From positions 1,331,501 through 1,395,500 of the forward strand of contig JACYXH010000781.1 of the NCBI GenBank assembly GCA_026745465.1: a stretch of 64,000 bases of DNA, in the 5' to 3' direction. Position 1 is the stretch's first letter, and each line of letters starts with the position of its first letter. Below are positions 56,801 through 64,000 of this stretch, one piece after another. A program made the position numbers and the translations under genes. Origin of the DNA: Lota lota. Taxonomy: Eukaryota > Chordata > Actinopteri > Gadiformes > Lotidae. The notes below the pieces were generated by a model, which did not search any database, had not been told where the DNA came from, and was given only the letters and a program-made list of their open reading frames with translations.

Positions 56801-59800
56801 AACGAGCAGGTAGGGTTAGGGGGCATTTTGCTCAAGGATGCCTACAAGTAGTCTGTGGTCATTGTGGTTCAAACACATAACTTTTTGGCCGGACAGGCCA
56901 CACACGGTCGTGGCATTTTAAGTTGCCAATTCGCCGTAACATAGATGTTGATGCACAGTTTGCACACTCTGCCTCCGGGGCTTCAATATTGCTGAGGTGC
57001 GTGACACGTGACAAATCGCCATCTGAACCGTGCAGCATAAATTAGGTTTAAGAGGCTGGTGCACCCTTTGCATCACTGTCCAGGTGCCATGTTTAGAGAA
57101 GTGGCATATAGGCTGGATATTAACAGCACATTCTACTCCATCTACTACAGATCTGACCAGATCTTATACACATGGGGGGCGATGCTTGAAGCTGTTGTTT
57201 GGATACCTGCCCCTGAAGATCGGCACTACGTAGCCGATGATGTGGTGCTCCCTGTCCACCGCCAGATACGTGGGCTTGGCTCTCTTGGTCAGCTGGCTGC
57301 TCTGCTCCAACCCAGAGTAGGACGACGCTGTGAGGCTGAGGTGCACAGAATACCTGTCAGTCTGTCTGTGGTACAACCAGAGACAGATGGCCTACTGGAC
57401 CGACCAGACAAGGTAAGTATCTCTTTGAAGATGAGGGAGGTTAGGCCAGGATTAGATGAAGTGTAGGTTTATGGAGTCACCAGGTGAAGGGAGATGGCTT
57501 TTAGTATTGGACGCATGTTAGATATATTAGACGTTTTAGACCTTAGACCTCTGTCTGATCTCCCTCTTTACTCCAGGAGTACAGTGGCTAACACGGCAAT
57601 TTGGTCTGCAACACATGATGATTTGCCTTTCAGATTCTAACCTACTTTGATGTTATGATTGAAACATATCTCCTACCGTAGGCTACAGGACCTACAGAAG
57701 ACTGTGGGAACCTGATGCATTAAAACAACAGATAGAGTGACACCAAACATTCCTCCTGTTCCGCTCAGTTCATTCGAGCAACCTTTTACATTTTTTGATT
57801 TGACGGAAGAAGTTCTGTCAAACCCTGAAAATCCCTGTGTGTTTGCACACGTGTGTCATTTGAGAGAGCAGGATGCAGCTTGGTTGAATGTAGGGTCTAA
57901 GGTCAGGAGGACCTGGTTTGAGGATAATGGGCAGGAGAGGTGAGAGGGGATTGGACGATAGGGTGGAAACGAGGAAGAGATCAGAGATCAATCTCGATCT
58001 AGCTCTAGTCCTGGTGGTCATTGTATGGATGTAATATACATGATGTACATCCTATACATCATCTACATCCTGTACATCATGTACATTCATTACATCATGT
58101 ACATTCTTTACATCATGTACATCCTATACATCCTGTACATCATGTACATTCATTACATCATGTACATTCTTTACATAATGTACATCCTATACATCATGCA
58201 CATCATATACATCATATACATCATGTACAACATATACATCATGTACATGATTTACATGATATACATGATATGCATGATATACAGCATGTACATCATATAC
58301 ATCCAATACATGATATACATCATGAACATGATGTACATCATGTACATTCATACAATGACCACTACATACAGATTAGGAGATAACTTAAATCTGCTGTATG
58401 ATCAACTGATATATTATTGATCTGCTATGAGATTAACTGGTCCACACCAACACCAATCTATCTCTTGTGAGGGACAGCTGAGTGTCAAGTCAAGAGCATT
58501 GTACATTAGTCTTCAGATATTCCTTTTAGGATATCAATAACAGCCTGAAGTACAATAGCATTCATACTGTGCTGTCCTATTCACTTGGGCCAGTCAAGGT
58601 TTGCACTAGGGCTCACAGTTACCCATCCACACACCCATCCATACACCTGCACTGGAGTCCAACACACTAGCTAACCACCACCACCTTGTCAGGAACAGAT
58701 GGGAGTTAGGTGCCTTGCTTAAGGAAACATATATGCATACAGGTTCCCCCCCAAACCAACAAACTAACCTAATCGGTTCCCCCCAAACTAACAAACTAAC
58801 CCAACCGGTCCCCTCAAACTAAGTAATTAACACAACCCTTGATCCATGAAGCCATAAAACCCAAAAGCTTCATGGAGCTCTGGCCACTATGACGTTGGCT
58901 ACGCCATGCGGAATGCACAGAACAATCTCCTGTTTCAGTCCCACAGTACAGAGTAGCATGTCATCACATAGCAGCCCTCTGCAGCTCCTCAGAACACAAG
59001 ACACAACGTTAGCTTGGAGAAGCACCTCAAACCCTGCCAGACAGAGATGTTAGAGGCAGCAGGCTGTTAGAAGACTTGCACACAGGGTTCAACAAAGTTT
59101 AGCAGGGTTTCAGAGACCAGTCCAGAAAAATTGGTTTCTGGTATCTAAGAAAGATATGAATATGAAATGAAGCAGGGCTGGGGGGTTTGTGGGTGGGTGG
59201 GGGGTGGTGTTACTTGATAAGGGATGCTAAGGGGAAGGGTGAACCAGCCAAGGATCCGATGGAGTGACTGAATGAAGGGGGAGGGGGTGCTGGATTCAGG
59301 AAGCAGGGCTGCTAGCCAGGGTGCAGCAGTCTGGTGGTCAGGGTACAGCAACATGGAGGTCAAGGGGTTAAGAGAGACTTCCTGGGTACAGCAGAATGGA
59401 GGTCAGGGGGTTAAGAGGGACTTCCTGGGTACAGCAGCCTGGATGAGGAGGTTAAGATGGGCTTCTGGCCTGTAGCCTGGAGGAGGGGGTTAAGAGGGGC
59501 TTCTGGCCTAGAAGATACCAGCCTGGAGGAGGGGGTTAAGATGGGCTTCTGGCCTGTAGCCTGGAGGAGGGGGTTAAGAGGGGCTTCTGCCCTGGGGGAC
59601 AGCAGCCTGGAGGAGGGGGTTAAGATGATCTTGGGTGGAGGGATGGAAGGATGGAGCTCTCCTCCTTACCCCCTGCTGGTGCTGGTGCTGGCGCTGGCCA
59701 GGGCGTGGCCCGTACAGGTGTGGGCTGCATAGCCGCTGGTACAGGTGTGGGCAGGATAGCCACCACTGGTACAGGTGTGGGCTGCGTAGCCGCTGCTGCT

Positions 59801-59908
59801 CCTGCTGCTAGCGCGGTACTTGCTAGCCACCGCCTGGGACTCGGTGCTGCGGTAGCTGCGGTCGTAGTGGCGCTGGTGCTTCTGGTAGAACGGAATGGAT
59901 CCTGACAT
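33496..59908 (-). CDS. myom1: Myomesin-1, sarcomeric M-band cross-linker, complete
   Basis: Thirty-seven coding exons on the - strand run from ATG at 59906-59908 to TAG at 33496-33498: 59670-59908, 57207-57365, 56497-56671, 55417-55574, 55085-55177, 53593-53681, 53133-53174, 50533-50694, 49888-50049, 48162-48303, 47264-47463, 47088-47141, 46603-46727, 46159-46342, 45609-45783, 44829-44950, 43191-43664, 41667-41863, 41118-41244, 40768-40952, 40562-40676, 40035-40191, 39810-39916, 39530-39574, 39070-39206, 38623-38767, 38018-38077, 37848-37915, 37046-37159, 36073-36160, 35849-35887, 35651-35756, 35188-35351, 34807-34843, 34651-34673, 34381-34436, 33496-33756. All phases agree: 1661 residues (human 1685). 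Domains: myosin-binding head, two Ig (My2-3), five fibronectin III (My4-8) with the EH segment between My6 and My7, and five Ig (My9-13) joined by helices. Myomesin dimerises through My13 and links thick filaments to titin. It closely matches human MYOM1 throughout, e.g. MYYVEKCVSGTDSWQRVNTE. Confidence 0.96.
33759..33846. repeat. myom1: (GA)n microsatellite at the last myom1 acceptor
   Basis: About 40 GA units with few interruptions directly abut the exon at 33756. On the transcribed strand it reads (CT)n ending CTCAG. Confidence 0.97.
34170..34375. repeat. 62-bp minisatellite, three copies
   Basis: Three near-identical units beginning CATGATTTGATTGGTAAGCC, starting near 34198, 34258 and 34318, in the myom1 intron right next to the exon at 34381. 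Confidence 0.88.
34651..39574 (-). CDS. myom1: myom1 Ig-helix modules My9-My13 linkers in tiny exons
   Basis: The alpha-helical linkers between C-terminal Ig domains sit in their own very short exons: 39530-39574 (ELKKLLETSHDHKFP), 38018-38077 (VFKALQKESEFQMKEWVRKQ), 35849-35887 (FKDLMNEVFSVI), and 34807-34843 plus the 23-bp exon 34651-34673 (AFDDAFAEFQRLK, AAAIAER). Ig halves lie in the larger exons between. In mammalian myomesin this filament is elastic because these helices unfold under load. Confidence 0.9.
37243..37816. mobile_element. MITE-like inverted-repeat element
   Basis: The left end AAAGGGCCCATATTTGATCACCAG is matched by the reverse complement of the right end (AAGGTCCCCTATTTTACCACCAG). 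About 570 bp, diverged, in a myom1 intron. Related to 25463-25671 by its CACCAG-type ends. Confidence 0.5.
38270..38465 (+). mobile_element. Possible 3' end of a retroposon
   Basis: The stretch ends CATCTGGGTTTAATAAAGTACTATCTGATC followed by repeated CTTTAT units. Such AATAAAGT-(ATCT)n ends are seen on fish LINE/SINE copies. No coding part is recognisable. Confidence 0.3.
39305..39466 (+). mobile_element. tRNA-derived SINE fragment
   Basis: The body motif CTAACCTGTAGGCATCCTAG and tail GCATCTGATAAATGACTAAA match the SINE family in this window. It lies in a myom1 intron. Confidence 0.6.
40562..41863 (-). CDS. myom1: myom1 fibronectin III domains My7-My8
   Basis: Four exons encode two Fn3 domains: 41667-41863 (DSMVLGWKQPTFVGGADITG) with 41118-41244 (KKYQFQVRAANMAGVG), and 40768-40952 (TSLVLLWKPPVYQGRDEVNG) with 40562-40676 (EKYVFRVRAQNNAGVG). 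The conserved Trp and Tyr of each Fn3 fold are present. The first follows the EH exon and may be joined directly to My6 when that exon is skipped. Confidence 0.93.
41470..41522 (+). mobile_element. SINE tail fragment
   Basis: Only the family tail is present: TTGCTTTGGATAAAAGCTTC followed by AATGACTAAATCTAAATG. Confidence 0.55.
41966..42130 (+). mobile_element. tRNA-derived SINE, intact head
   Basis: The head GGGAGGCAGGGTAGTTTAGT has an A-box-like motif, and GGGTTCGAACCCC at about 42025-42037 is a perfect B box, so the pol III promoter looks intact. The body is shorter than in 7255-7535 and ends near AGACACCTTGGATAACC. Confidence 0.72.
42131..43190. other. myom1: myom1 intron 3' of the EH exon
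   Basis: AT-rich, with no exon or full repeat seen. A poly-G run of about 30 bases with one T interruption (43087-43117) lies about 75 bp from the EH exon donor, on the side where it could affect EH exon splicing through structure. Confidence 0.6.
43191..43664 (-). CDS. myom1: myom1 EH-segment cassette exon
   Basis: A 474-bp exon (158 codons, about residues 814-971), phase 1 at both ends so that skipping keeps the frame. The product is rich in Ala, Pro, Ser, Thr and Gly with no fold, starting GGIPHGVLPEMGPGGNWGG and containing the Ala/Lys-rich stretch AKAEARVAANAKANANS. The position between My6 and My7 matches the alternatively spliced EH segment of mammalian MYOM1, an elastic disordered spring of embryonic heart and slow muscle. 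It is longer than the mammalian one (about 96 residues). A 142-codon open frame on + over it is a shadow. Confidence 0.9.
44829..48303 (-). CDS. myom1: myom1 fibronectin III domains My4-My6
   Basis: Exons 48162-48303, 47264-47463, 47088-47141, 46603-46727, 46159-46342, 45609-45783 and 44829-44950 encode three Fn3 domains. Signatures: DYIIVSWKQPAVDGGNSILG, NYVVLSWKPPGERGHEGIM and TSVVVSWETSRNAKDLVGYY. The My4-My5 linker (TSAPWTGQIIVTEEEPAE) has its own 54-bp exon. In mammals My4-6 bind titin and M-band partners. Confidence 0.94.
44945..45290. repeat. myom1: Minisatellite carrying acceptor-like motifs
   Basis: Eight or nine irregular units of 37-41 bp with CCTGGAGAGAGAGGGAAAAC and AAGGTGAGGA. 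On the transcribed strand each reads TTTTCCCTCTCTCTCCAGG, a copy of the real acceptor of exon 44829-44950. Confidence 0.9.
45290..45645. repeat. myom1: 46-bp minisatellite carrying copies of a 5' splice site
   Basis: Seven exon-end/donor junctions (TAGTTTAC|CTGGACCCC on +) recur at exact 46-bp steps, with CCTGG starting at 45332, 45378, 45424, 45470, 45516, 45562 and 45608. The last is the real end of the My6 exon 45609-45783. Confidence 0.95.
46343..46467. repeat. myom1: CA/TA microsatellite at a myom1 acceptor
   Basis: Imperfect CA array with two TATATATA stretches abutting the exon 46159-46342. The exon itself starts with TGTGTGTCC on the transcribed strand, so the repeat enters the coding sequence. 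Confidence 0.93.
47747..47796. repeat. (TTA)n microsatellite
   Basis: About 16 TTA units in a myom1 intron; Tyr-run open frames over it are artefacts. Confidence 0.96.
48765..48975. repeat. AT-rich minisatellite (TTTAAAACACTAGCTAACTA)
   Basis: About eight degenerate units of 25-30 bp with the core GTTTAAAACACTAGCTAAC in the myom1 intron between My3 and My4. Confidence 0.8.
49888..55574 (-). CDS. myom1: myom1 N-terminal Ig domains My2-My3
   Basis: Exons 55417-55574, 55085-55177 and 53593-53681 encode My2 (MHAPEFVIKPRSHTVWENQS and CDFDDTAQYHASAMNAKGEQ). A 42-bp exon 53133-53174 (FKGEMDTSHPSPR) links to My3 in 50533-50694 and 49888-50049 (VSFGREGETMSLGCTVIIYP and DEGLYTLRISTKSGYETYSA). The 42-bp exon was placed by its splice sites (TTTCAG, GTAAGAG), matching phase and similarity to the human linker. 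Confidence 0.92.
50773..50953. mobile_element. Fold-back element flanked by TTAA
   Basis: A long inverted repeat: arms around 50817-50867 and 50873-50924 pair (CTGCCACATCAACTC with GAGCTGATGTGGCAG; GTTGGAC with GTCCAAC) around a 7-base centre. The outer ends are AGGGGG/CCCCTT, and TTAA flanks both sides (50769-50772, 50954-50957). A piggyBac-type non-autonomous element is the best reading. It lies just beyond the My3 exon. Confidence 0.75.
51580..52070. repeat. 39-bp CAC-rich minisatellite
   Basis: About ten units containing CATCAACACCACACCACCAC and CTCACACCATCCCACCACCG. Both strands are open over most of it (His/Thr/Pro-rich and Gly/Val-rich frames), a result of the repeat and not a gene. 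Confidence 0.95.
52220..52780. repeat. 44-bp minisatellite, about 12 copies
   Basis: Near-identical 44-bp units with CATCACATCACTACCCCTCA then ACACCATGACATTACCATTA. High copy identity suggests recent or ongoing expansion. It lies next to the CAC-rich array in the same myom1 intron. Confidence 0.96.
53480..53543 (+). mobile_element. SINE tail fragment
   Basis: Family tail with AAGTGGCCTTGGATAAAACC then CTCAATGACTCAATGTA, 50 bp from the myom1 exon at 53593. Confidence 0.55.
54098..54123. repeat. Poly-G tract
   Basis: About 25 G with a single C interruption in a myom1 intron; potential G-quadruplex. Confidence 0.9.
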
Positions 59909-59928
59909 TCTGGAGCTGGATCTGTCTC
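56497..59928 (-). CDS. myom1: myom1 N-terminal head (My1) exons
   Basis: Three exons. 59670-59908 starts MSGSIPFYQKHQRHYDRSY, like human MYOM1, and carries three copies of a GYxAHTCT repeat. 57207-57365 has EQSSQLTKRAKPTYLAVD and GYVVPIFRGR, matching a conserved human stretch. 56497-56671 ends SAERISLSKT. The leader of this exon reaches 59928, where an acceptor (GGTGCAG) lies. The head binds myosin in mammals. It is somewhat shorter than in human. Confidence 0.9.
56788..56900 (-). mobile_element. tRNA-derived SINE fragment
   Basis: Reverse-oriented body (TTGCTCAAGGATGCCTACAA) and degenerate B box (GTGGTTCAAACAC). In the myom1 head intron. Confidence 0.6.
58022..58360. repeat. (TACATCATG)n-type array
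   Basis: About 36 degenerate nonamers such as TACATCATG and TACATCCTA. Because the unit is a multiple of three it gives long His/Val/Ile or Tyr/Ile/Met frames, which are not genes. ATG/CAT and GTAC make it self-complementary. Confidence 0.92.
59280..59640. repeat. G-rich minisatellite, about 55-bp core
   Basis: Units containing CCTGGAGGAGGGGGTTAAGA and TGGGCTTCTGGCCTG, six or seven copies, ending about 30 bp from the donor of the first myom1 coding exon. Confidence 0.85.
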
Positions 59929-60548
59929 CTGCACCCGCGTCAGTCTACTCAGCGGTCAACAGCAGGCGTAAGGGGATGTTAAGAGGTCAAGCTGCTCCTG
60001 ACTTATGAAAAGTAAAAGTTTGTGCCAGGATTTGGAGTCAACCTTCGTGTTTTGCTAATGAGCTCCAACCCAGAGGTCCAGCTGAGGAGTGATGTCACCT
60101 AGTTCAGTGGGAGGAGCTGAAACATGGCAGGACTTTTACTTTGTGAACCTGATCCTCTGAGAGTGAAAGCTTGGAGATGGACTTTCTGTCCTTAGAGAAG
60201 GAATAGCTCCGTATTTGGTGGCATTAATGAACATAAATGTCAGCCAACTATACAAATTACTTTAATACCAATTACCATTAAAGTTTACTTTTGAAATTCT
60301 TGCATGTTTAGTAAAGACAAACACAAGAAATCTAAACATCAAATAGTATAATAAATATTATTACACCTGTATGCTTAGGTGGCATGGTCTTAACATTCAA
60401 ATAGCTCGTTCAAATAACATTTAAAACATTCCAATAACTTCGATACACAAATAATGCTCAACCAAGCACGTTGTCAACACGCACGTCCAACACAACAATA
60501 TGCAACTAATGACAATCAGCCATATAGTTTAGTTTAGACAACACTTAC

Positions 60549-60715
60549 CCTGGCAACACAATTTAGTCACAAACTCCGAGTTTTACAGCTAATAACGACA
60601 ACGCACGTCCTCACTAATTCACACTACGTTCGTTATTCCGGTGACGCGTCAGGTGGGTGCCGTGGCGGAAAACGGGCAGCGGCCTACACATCAGAAATAA
60701 TATCGGCGGTCGGCG
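60549..60715 (-). other. myom1: myom1 non-coding first exon
   Basis: On the - strand a strong donor (CCAGG|GTAAGTG, + 60541-60548) follows sequence from an expected start near 60715. It contains no long frame from an ATG and would splice to the acceptor at 59929. The start point is inferred from the TATA-like box at 60741-60747. Confidence 0.55.
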
Positions 60716-60740
60716 GAATGCTGAGCGGACGTGCGCGTCC

Positions 60741-60805
60741 TTATAGGGCGAGGGCGCGGATAAATATAGCCACGCGGACGGAGAGCCGGTCGCTGCGCCC
60801 ATTGG
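60741..60805 (-). promoter_or_regulatory. myom1: Candidate myom1 core promoter
   Basis: On the - strand a CCAAT box (+ 60801-60805 reads ATTGG) is followed about 55 bases later by CCCTATAAGG (+ 60738-60748), which is both TATA-like and one base off an SRF CArG box. Between them CTATATTTAT (+ 60770-60780) resembles a MEF2 site. These elements suit a striated-muscle promoter. The area is GC- and CpG-rich. Confidence 0.5.
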
Positions 60806-61559
60806 TCAGGAGGTTGGGCCACTGCCAAAGCTATTGCTATATTGACAATCAGTACCATTGATTAACATGGCAATCATTTATGTTACTTTTCTTCATGTTG
60901 ATTGTCCGTAATCCCATCATTGTAGTTTGTTGTCAGTTGTCTGTCACATTATAGGGCATAAGTCATGACCAGAGGTAGGCCTACTTTACAGCGTTCCAAC
61001 TTTTTCAGTTCATTTATTAGTTTATTTTTGTATTGTCTTCTTCACATTATTGGACTTGAAAGACGTATAGGCTTATTCATACTTCATCATGACCTAGGTA
61101 GCCTGGAGTTACACATGTGCTTTATCTCCAGTCCAGTGTCGACTCAGAATTATGGATGGGTGTATATACATTATTCAAGATATTGATATTATATTAGGCA
61201 AACCAGTTTATTTATATAGCACCCTTCAAACACAAAGCCATTTATAATGCTTTAAATAGACAGAAATCCCATTTAAAAAACAATTAAAGGACAATTATTA
61301 AAATACATAAAATACAATCATTTCAAAGATAAAAGTAAAATAAAAGGGTTAGAGTATACGAATAAAATAAGTCAGTATGAAGTACGCCTAAGTAGAAGTG
61401 CTTTACTTCAGTTTAAACTAAAACAGGGTCTATATGCGAGGACGTGTCTGATGCACCATTGTTACAACATATCTTCACTCTTCAACACACCGCTCCGCCA
61501 GCTGCTAAGTTTAGCATCTCTATTGTTACCGGAGTCACAATGCTATTTAACAACCAGCT

Positions 61560-61692
<133 letters not shown>

Positions 61693-62500
61693 ACCTTGTT
61701 GAGTTTGGAAGATTTGCATTTATTCTTTTTTATATATTTCTTTAAATGCAACATTTTCTATCAGTTTATACCATGTTTTATAGGCTACCATATACTACTT
61801 TACACCATGGATGTATAGGCCTATGTTTTTTTCTGTGTCGAAAGTCTAGAGAAAGTTTTCAACAGACACCATTCGCGCCCTCCGGCGGTATTCGGTCAGA
61901 ACTGCATCCTGTTGCATCCAAACATCATGCTTGTCGACGTCCAAATTATGCTTTATGAATGAAAACGATATAGAGAATGATAACCATAGTTATTAAGTAG
62001 TAACTATGATATGTTAGGATATGTTATGATATGATGATGTATGATAATTATGTTTTTGTTTACAGACAGAACATAAGAAAACGATTATGTATTTTTTTGA
62101 TAAACGTCGCAGTTGTTCCATGTAGAAACGTATCACACTATGGAACAAACCGTTTATCAAGACTCCCTGGGGGTGGACGTATACATATATAGTCCCGTTG
62201 GAGTCCCAGGAGCAATATCCCGTTTCCGTTTGTTTCCACTCTTAAAATTCCACTGTTGCGGTTCTCCGTCAGGACAGGCTGAAACCCTCAACCCATTAAC
62301 ATCTGTTTGGTCAAGTCTCATCTCGACATAGACGACATAGTACTATATATAGATCTATAGGCCTACATTATTTACCACAACAACAATAACATACACTTAA
62401 CATACATACACTTTAGACATAAGCGTCTATGCTAAGGAAATCGTTTCATTAATGTAGCATACATGTCTACTCTTAATGTGTATTTACATTTCTACTACTC

Positions 62501-62502
<2 letters not shown>

Positions 62503-62580
<78 letters not shown>
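62503..62580. repeat. (GT)n microsatellite
   Basis: About 38 uninterrupted GT units. Confidence 0.97.
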
Positions 62581-62582
<2 letters not shown>

Positions 62583-62744
62583 GTACTTATTCAAATTCAA
62601 ATTATATTTTTAATTCGTTTATTCTACAATATCTGAGGGCTACCAAAAGGTGCCACTTAGCCGTCGATTGGTTGTGACTGAACGTCAGAACTTGTTCGAC
62701 AGCCGGGATTGTAATGTGATAAGGAAACATCTACACTACCTGGG

Positions 62745-62857
<113 letters not shown>

Positions 62858-63288
62858 AGAATAAGATGTCCTTTATCCCAAAAGGTAAATTAAAGTGAAT
62901 GTACGTGTACGTGAGGATATATGTAGGTATTCATATTTATATCGTATTACACATAAATTGTATAGTTCAGATAAGGCTGAAGAACAGTTTTAGTTGACTA
63001 TTTGCTTCAGGCCATCTTTGTAAGTTGTTATCAGTCCGTGGTTAACAAACCCTATGAGTGCTTTTAGGGAGAGAGGGACAGCATTCCTCTTGTCCTTAAA
63101 AGGGCAAATCCATGAACGTCAACGCAGGGAAGGGAGTGTGTCTAGAAATTACGCACATACTCTTTAGGGTTCTTCAAATACTTAATAATTAATATGTGAC
63201 TACAAATATCTAAAAATCACAGTGTTCATGACAGTATAGCACATGCATCTCAATATGAATGTGATTTAATTACATGCGATGAGCTAGC

Positions 63289-63300
63289 TGGCCATATAAG
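63289..63300 (+). promoter_or_regulatory. CArG-like SRF site upstream of the + strand exon
   Basis: GGCCATATAAGCC contains CCATATAAGC, one base from the SRF consensus CC(A/T)6GG, about 50 bases before the putative first exon. Myosin light-chain genes are known SRF targets, so the position is sensible, but one near match is weak evidence. Confidence 0.35.
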
Positions 63301-63339
63301 CCACATAATACACTTTATGTTCGTTGTTTGATTCGTTCG

Positions 63340-63473
63340 CCCCCCCCCCCCTGTGCGCGGACTTGGTTTGGTCCAGGCTTCCTTTGCGGAACCAACTCGA
63401 CATCAGGAAGTTCGGGCGGTGGTCAGAAGAAGAAGAGCAACTCCGTCTCGTATCTTTCTACCGTACTTGTCAG
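63340..63473 (+). other. Probable non-coding first exon, perhaps of myl12
   Basis: GC-rich sequence after a poly-C run ends at a strong donor (TTGTCAG|GTAAGAC at 63474). No ATG frame passes through it usefully, so it looks like a 5' leader exon. In human the gene beside MYOM1, transcribed the other way, is MYL12A (regulatory light chain of non-muscle and smooth-muscle myosin II), which has a non-coding first exon. The identity is from position only. The rest of the window to 64000 would be its first intron. Confidence 0.45.
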
Positions 63474-64000
63474 GTAAGACGTTTTGTGTGTTCATACGTC
63501 TACTTAGGGACGTTTAGTCGCACTGCTAATCCAGTACTAAGCGGTGGTTCTGATTAATGTCGACTCAAAGTGTCACCGTTTTTTCTGTTTTTAGGTCAGC
63601 GCAGAACTTCGCTAGCTGTGTGTTAGCATGGATGTTGACGTCGTTTTACAATCCGTCTGACTGACTCAAAGTTGTAGTTGTAGTTGAGTTAAACTAGAAC
63701 TAGTTGCGCGTAAAATTGCAGTTGTAGATATGCAATCGGCTTTGTCATTACAAGTATTTCTCAGCATGTATGAAATGTTTTAGACGGTATGTGATGTTTT
63801 GTGATGTTTATCTGGGGAAAATCACCTACTGGGTTAGCTACGCACTTCAAGCTAGGCCGTCGTCACTTGGCCAGGAGAGTGAAGTAATTTATGTTTAAAA
63901 CAAAATCATATGCTAAATAGTATAATATTTAGTATAAGAGCCAATGCCCACCATATTGGCTGTATACGGGAGGAGCTCTAATTACTTTAAGATAAACGAG

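Noticed and set aside
57059-57466. 135-codon + frame
   Set aside because: Overlaps the myom1 head exon 57207-57365 in antisense; the - strand frame matches human myomesin (GYVVPIF).
58021-58420. Long His/Val/Ile-rich frames on +
   Set aside because: Produced by a nonamer repeat, with two overlapping frames open at once; no gene-like features.

Overview
This is vertebrate nuclear DNA and almost certainly teleost: split genes with GT-AG introns, tRNA-derived SINEs of a fish type, short inverted-repeat transposons, and very many CA/TG, GA/CT and minisatellite arrays. The tandem-repeat density recalls codfishes (Gadiformes), but the species is an inference. I saw no prokaryotic, plasmid or viral-like segment.

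Layout. (1) 1-1040, + strand: last coding exon and 3' UTR of an unrecognised gene, probably smchd1 by position. (2) 1357-11701, + strand: a complete nine-exon emilin2-type gene encoding a secreted matrix protein (signal peptide, 7-Cys EMI domain, coiled coil, remnant collagen stalk, C1q head). (3) 15287-25325, - strand: a complete 19-coding-exon lipin gene (lpin2-type, 892 aa) with N-LIP domain, basic nuclear signal and DIDGT phosphatidate phosphatase motif. Its leader and CpG-rich promoter probably reach about 29.7 kb. (4) 31314-31913, - strand: an unrecognised two-exon coding unit of 122 codons. (5) 33496-59908, - strand: a complete 37-coding-exon myomesin-1 gene (1661 aa including the alternative EH segment), with a non-coding first exon and promoter near 60.6-60.8 kb. 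(6) About 63340-63473, + strand: a probable non-coding first exon, likely of a myl12 myosin light-chain gene.

The order smchd1 / emilin2 / lpin2 / myom1 / myl12 is, from memory, that of human chromosome 18p11.3, which supports the paralogue names. The genes do not form a pathway. Myomesin cross-links myosin in the sarcomeric M-band, lipin makes diacylglycerol and acts as a coregulator, and emilin sits in the extracellular matrix.

Exon structures were built by hand: every junction was checked for AG/GT (one GC donor) and for codon phase, and all three large reading frames close without a stop. Two myom1 exons, of 42 and 159 bp, were found only by phase and resemblance to human myomesin. The most interesting signals are where tandem repeats meet splicing in myom1: a 46-bp minisatellite that copies an exon end with its 5' splice site, and microsatellites that form two of its 3' splice sites. 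The unplaced 122-codon unit is also notable, because it joins in frame to a strong donor inside the last myom1 exon.
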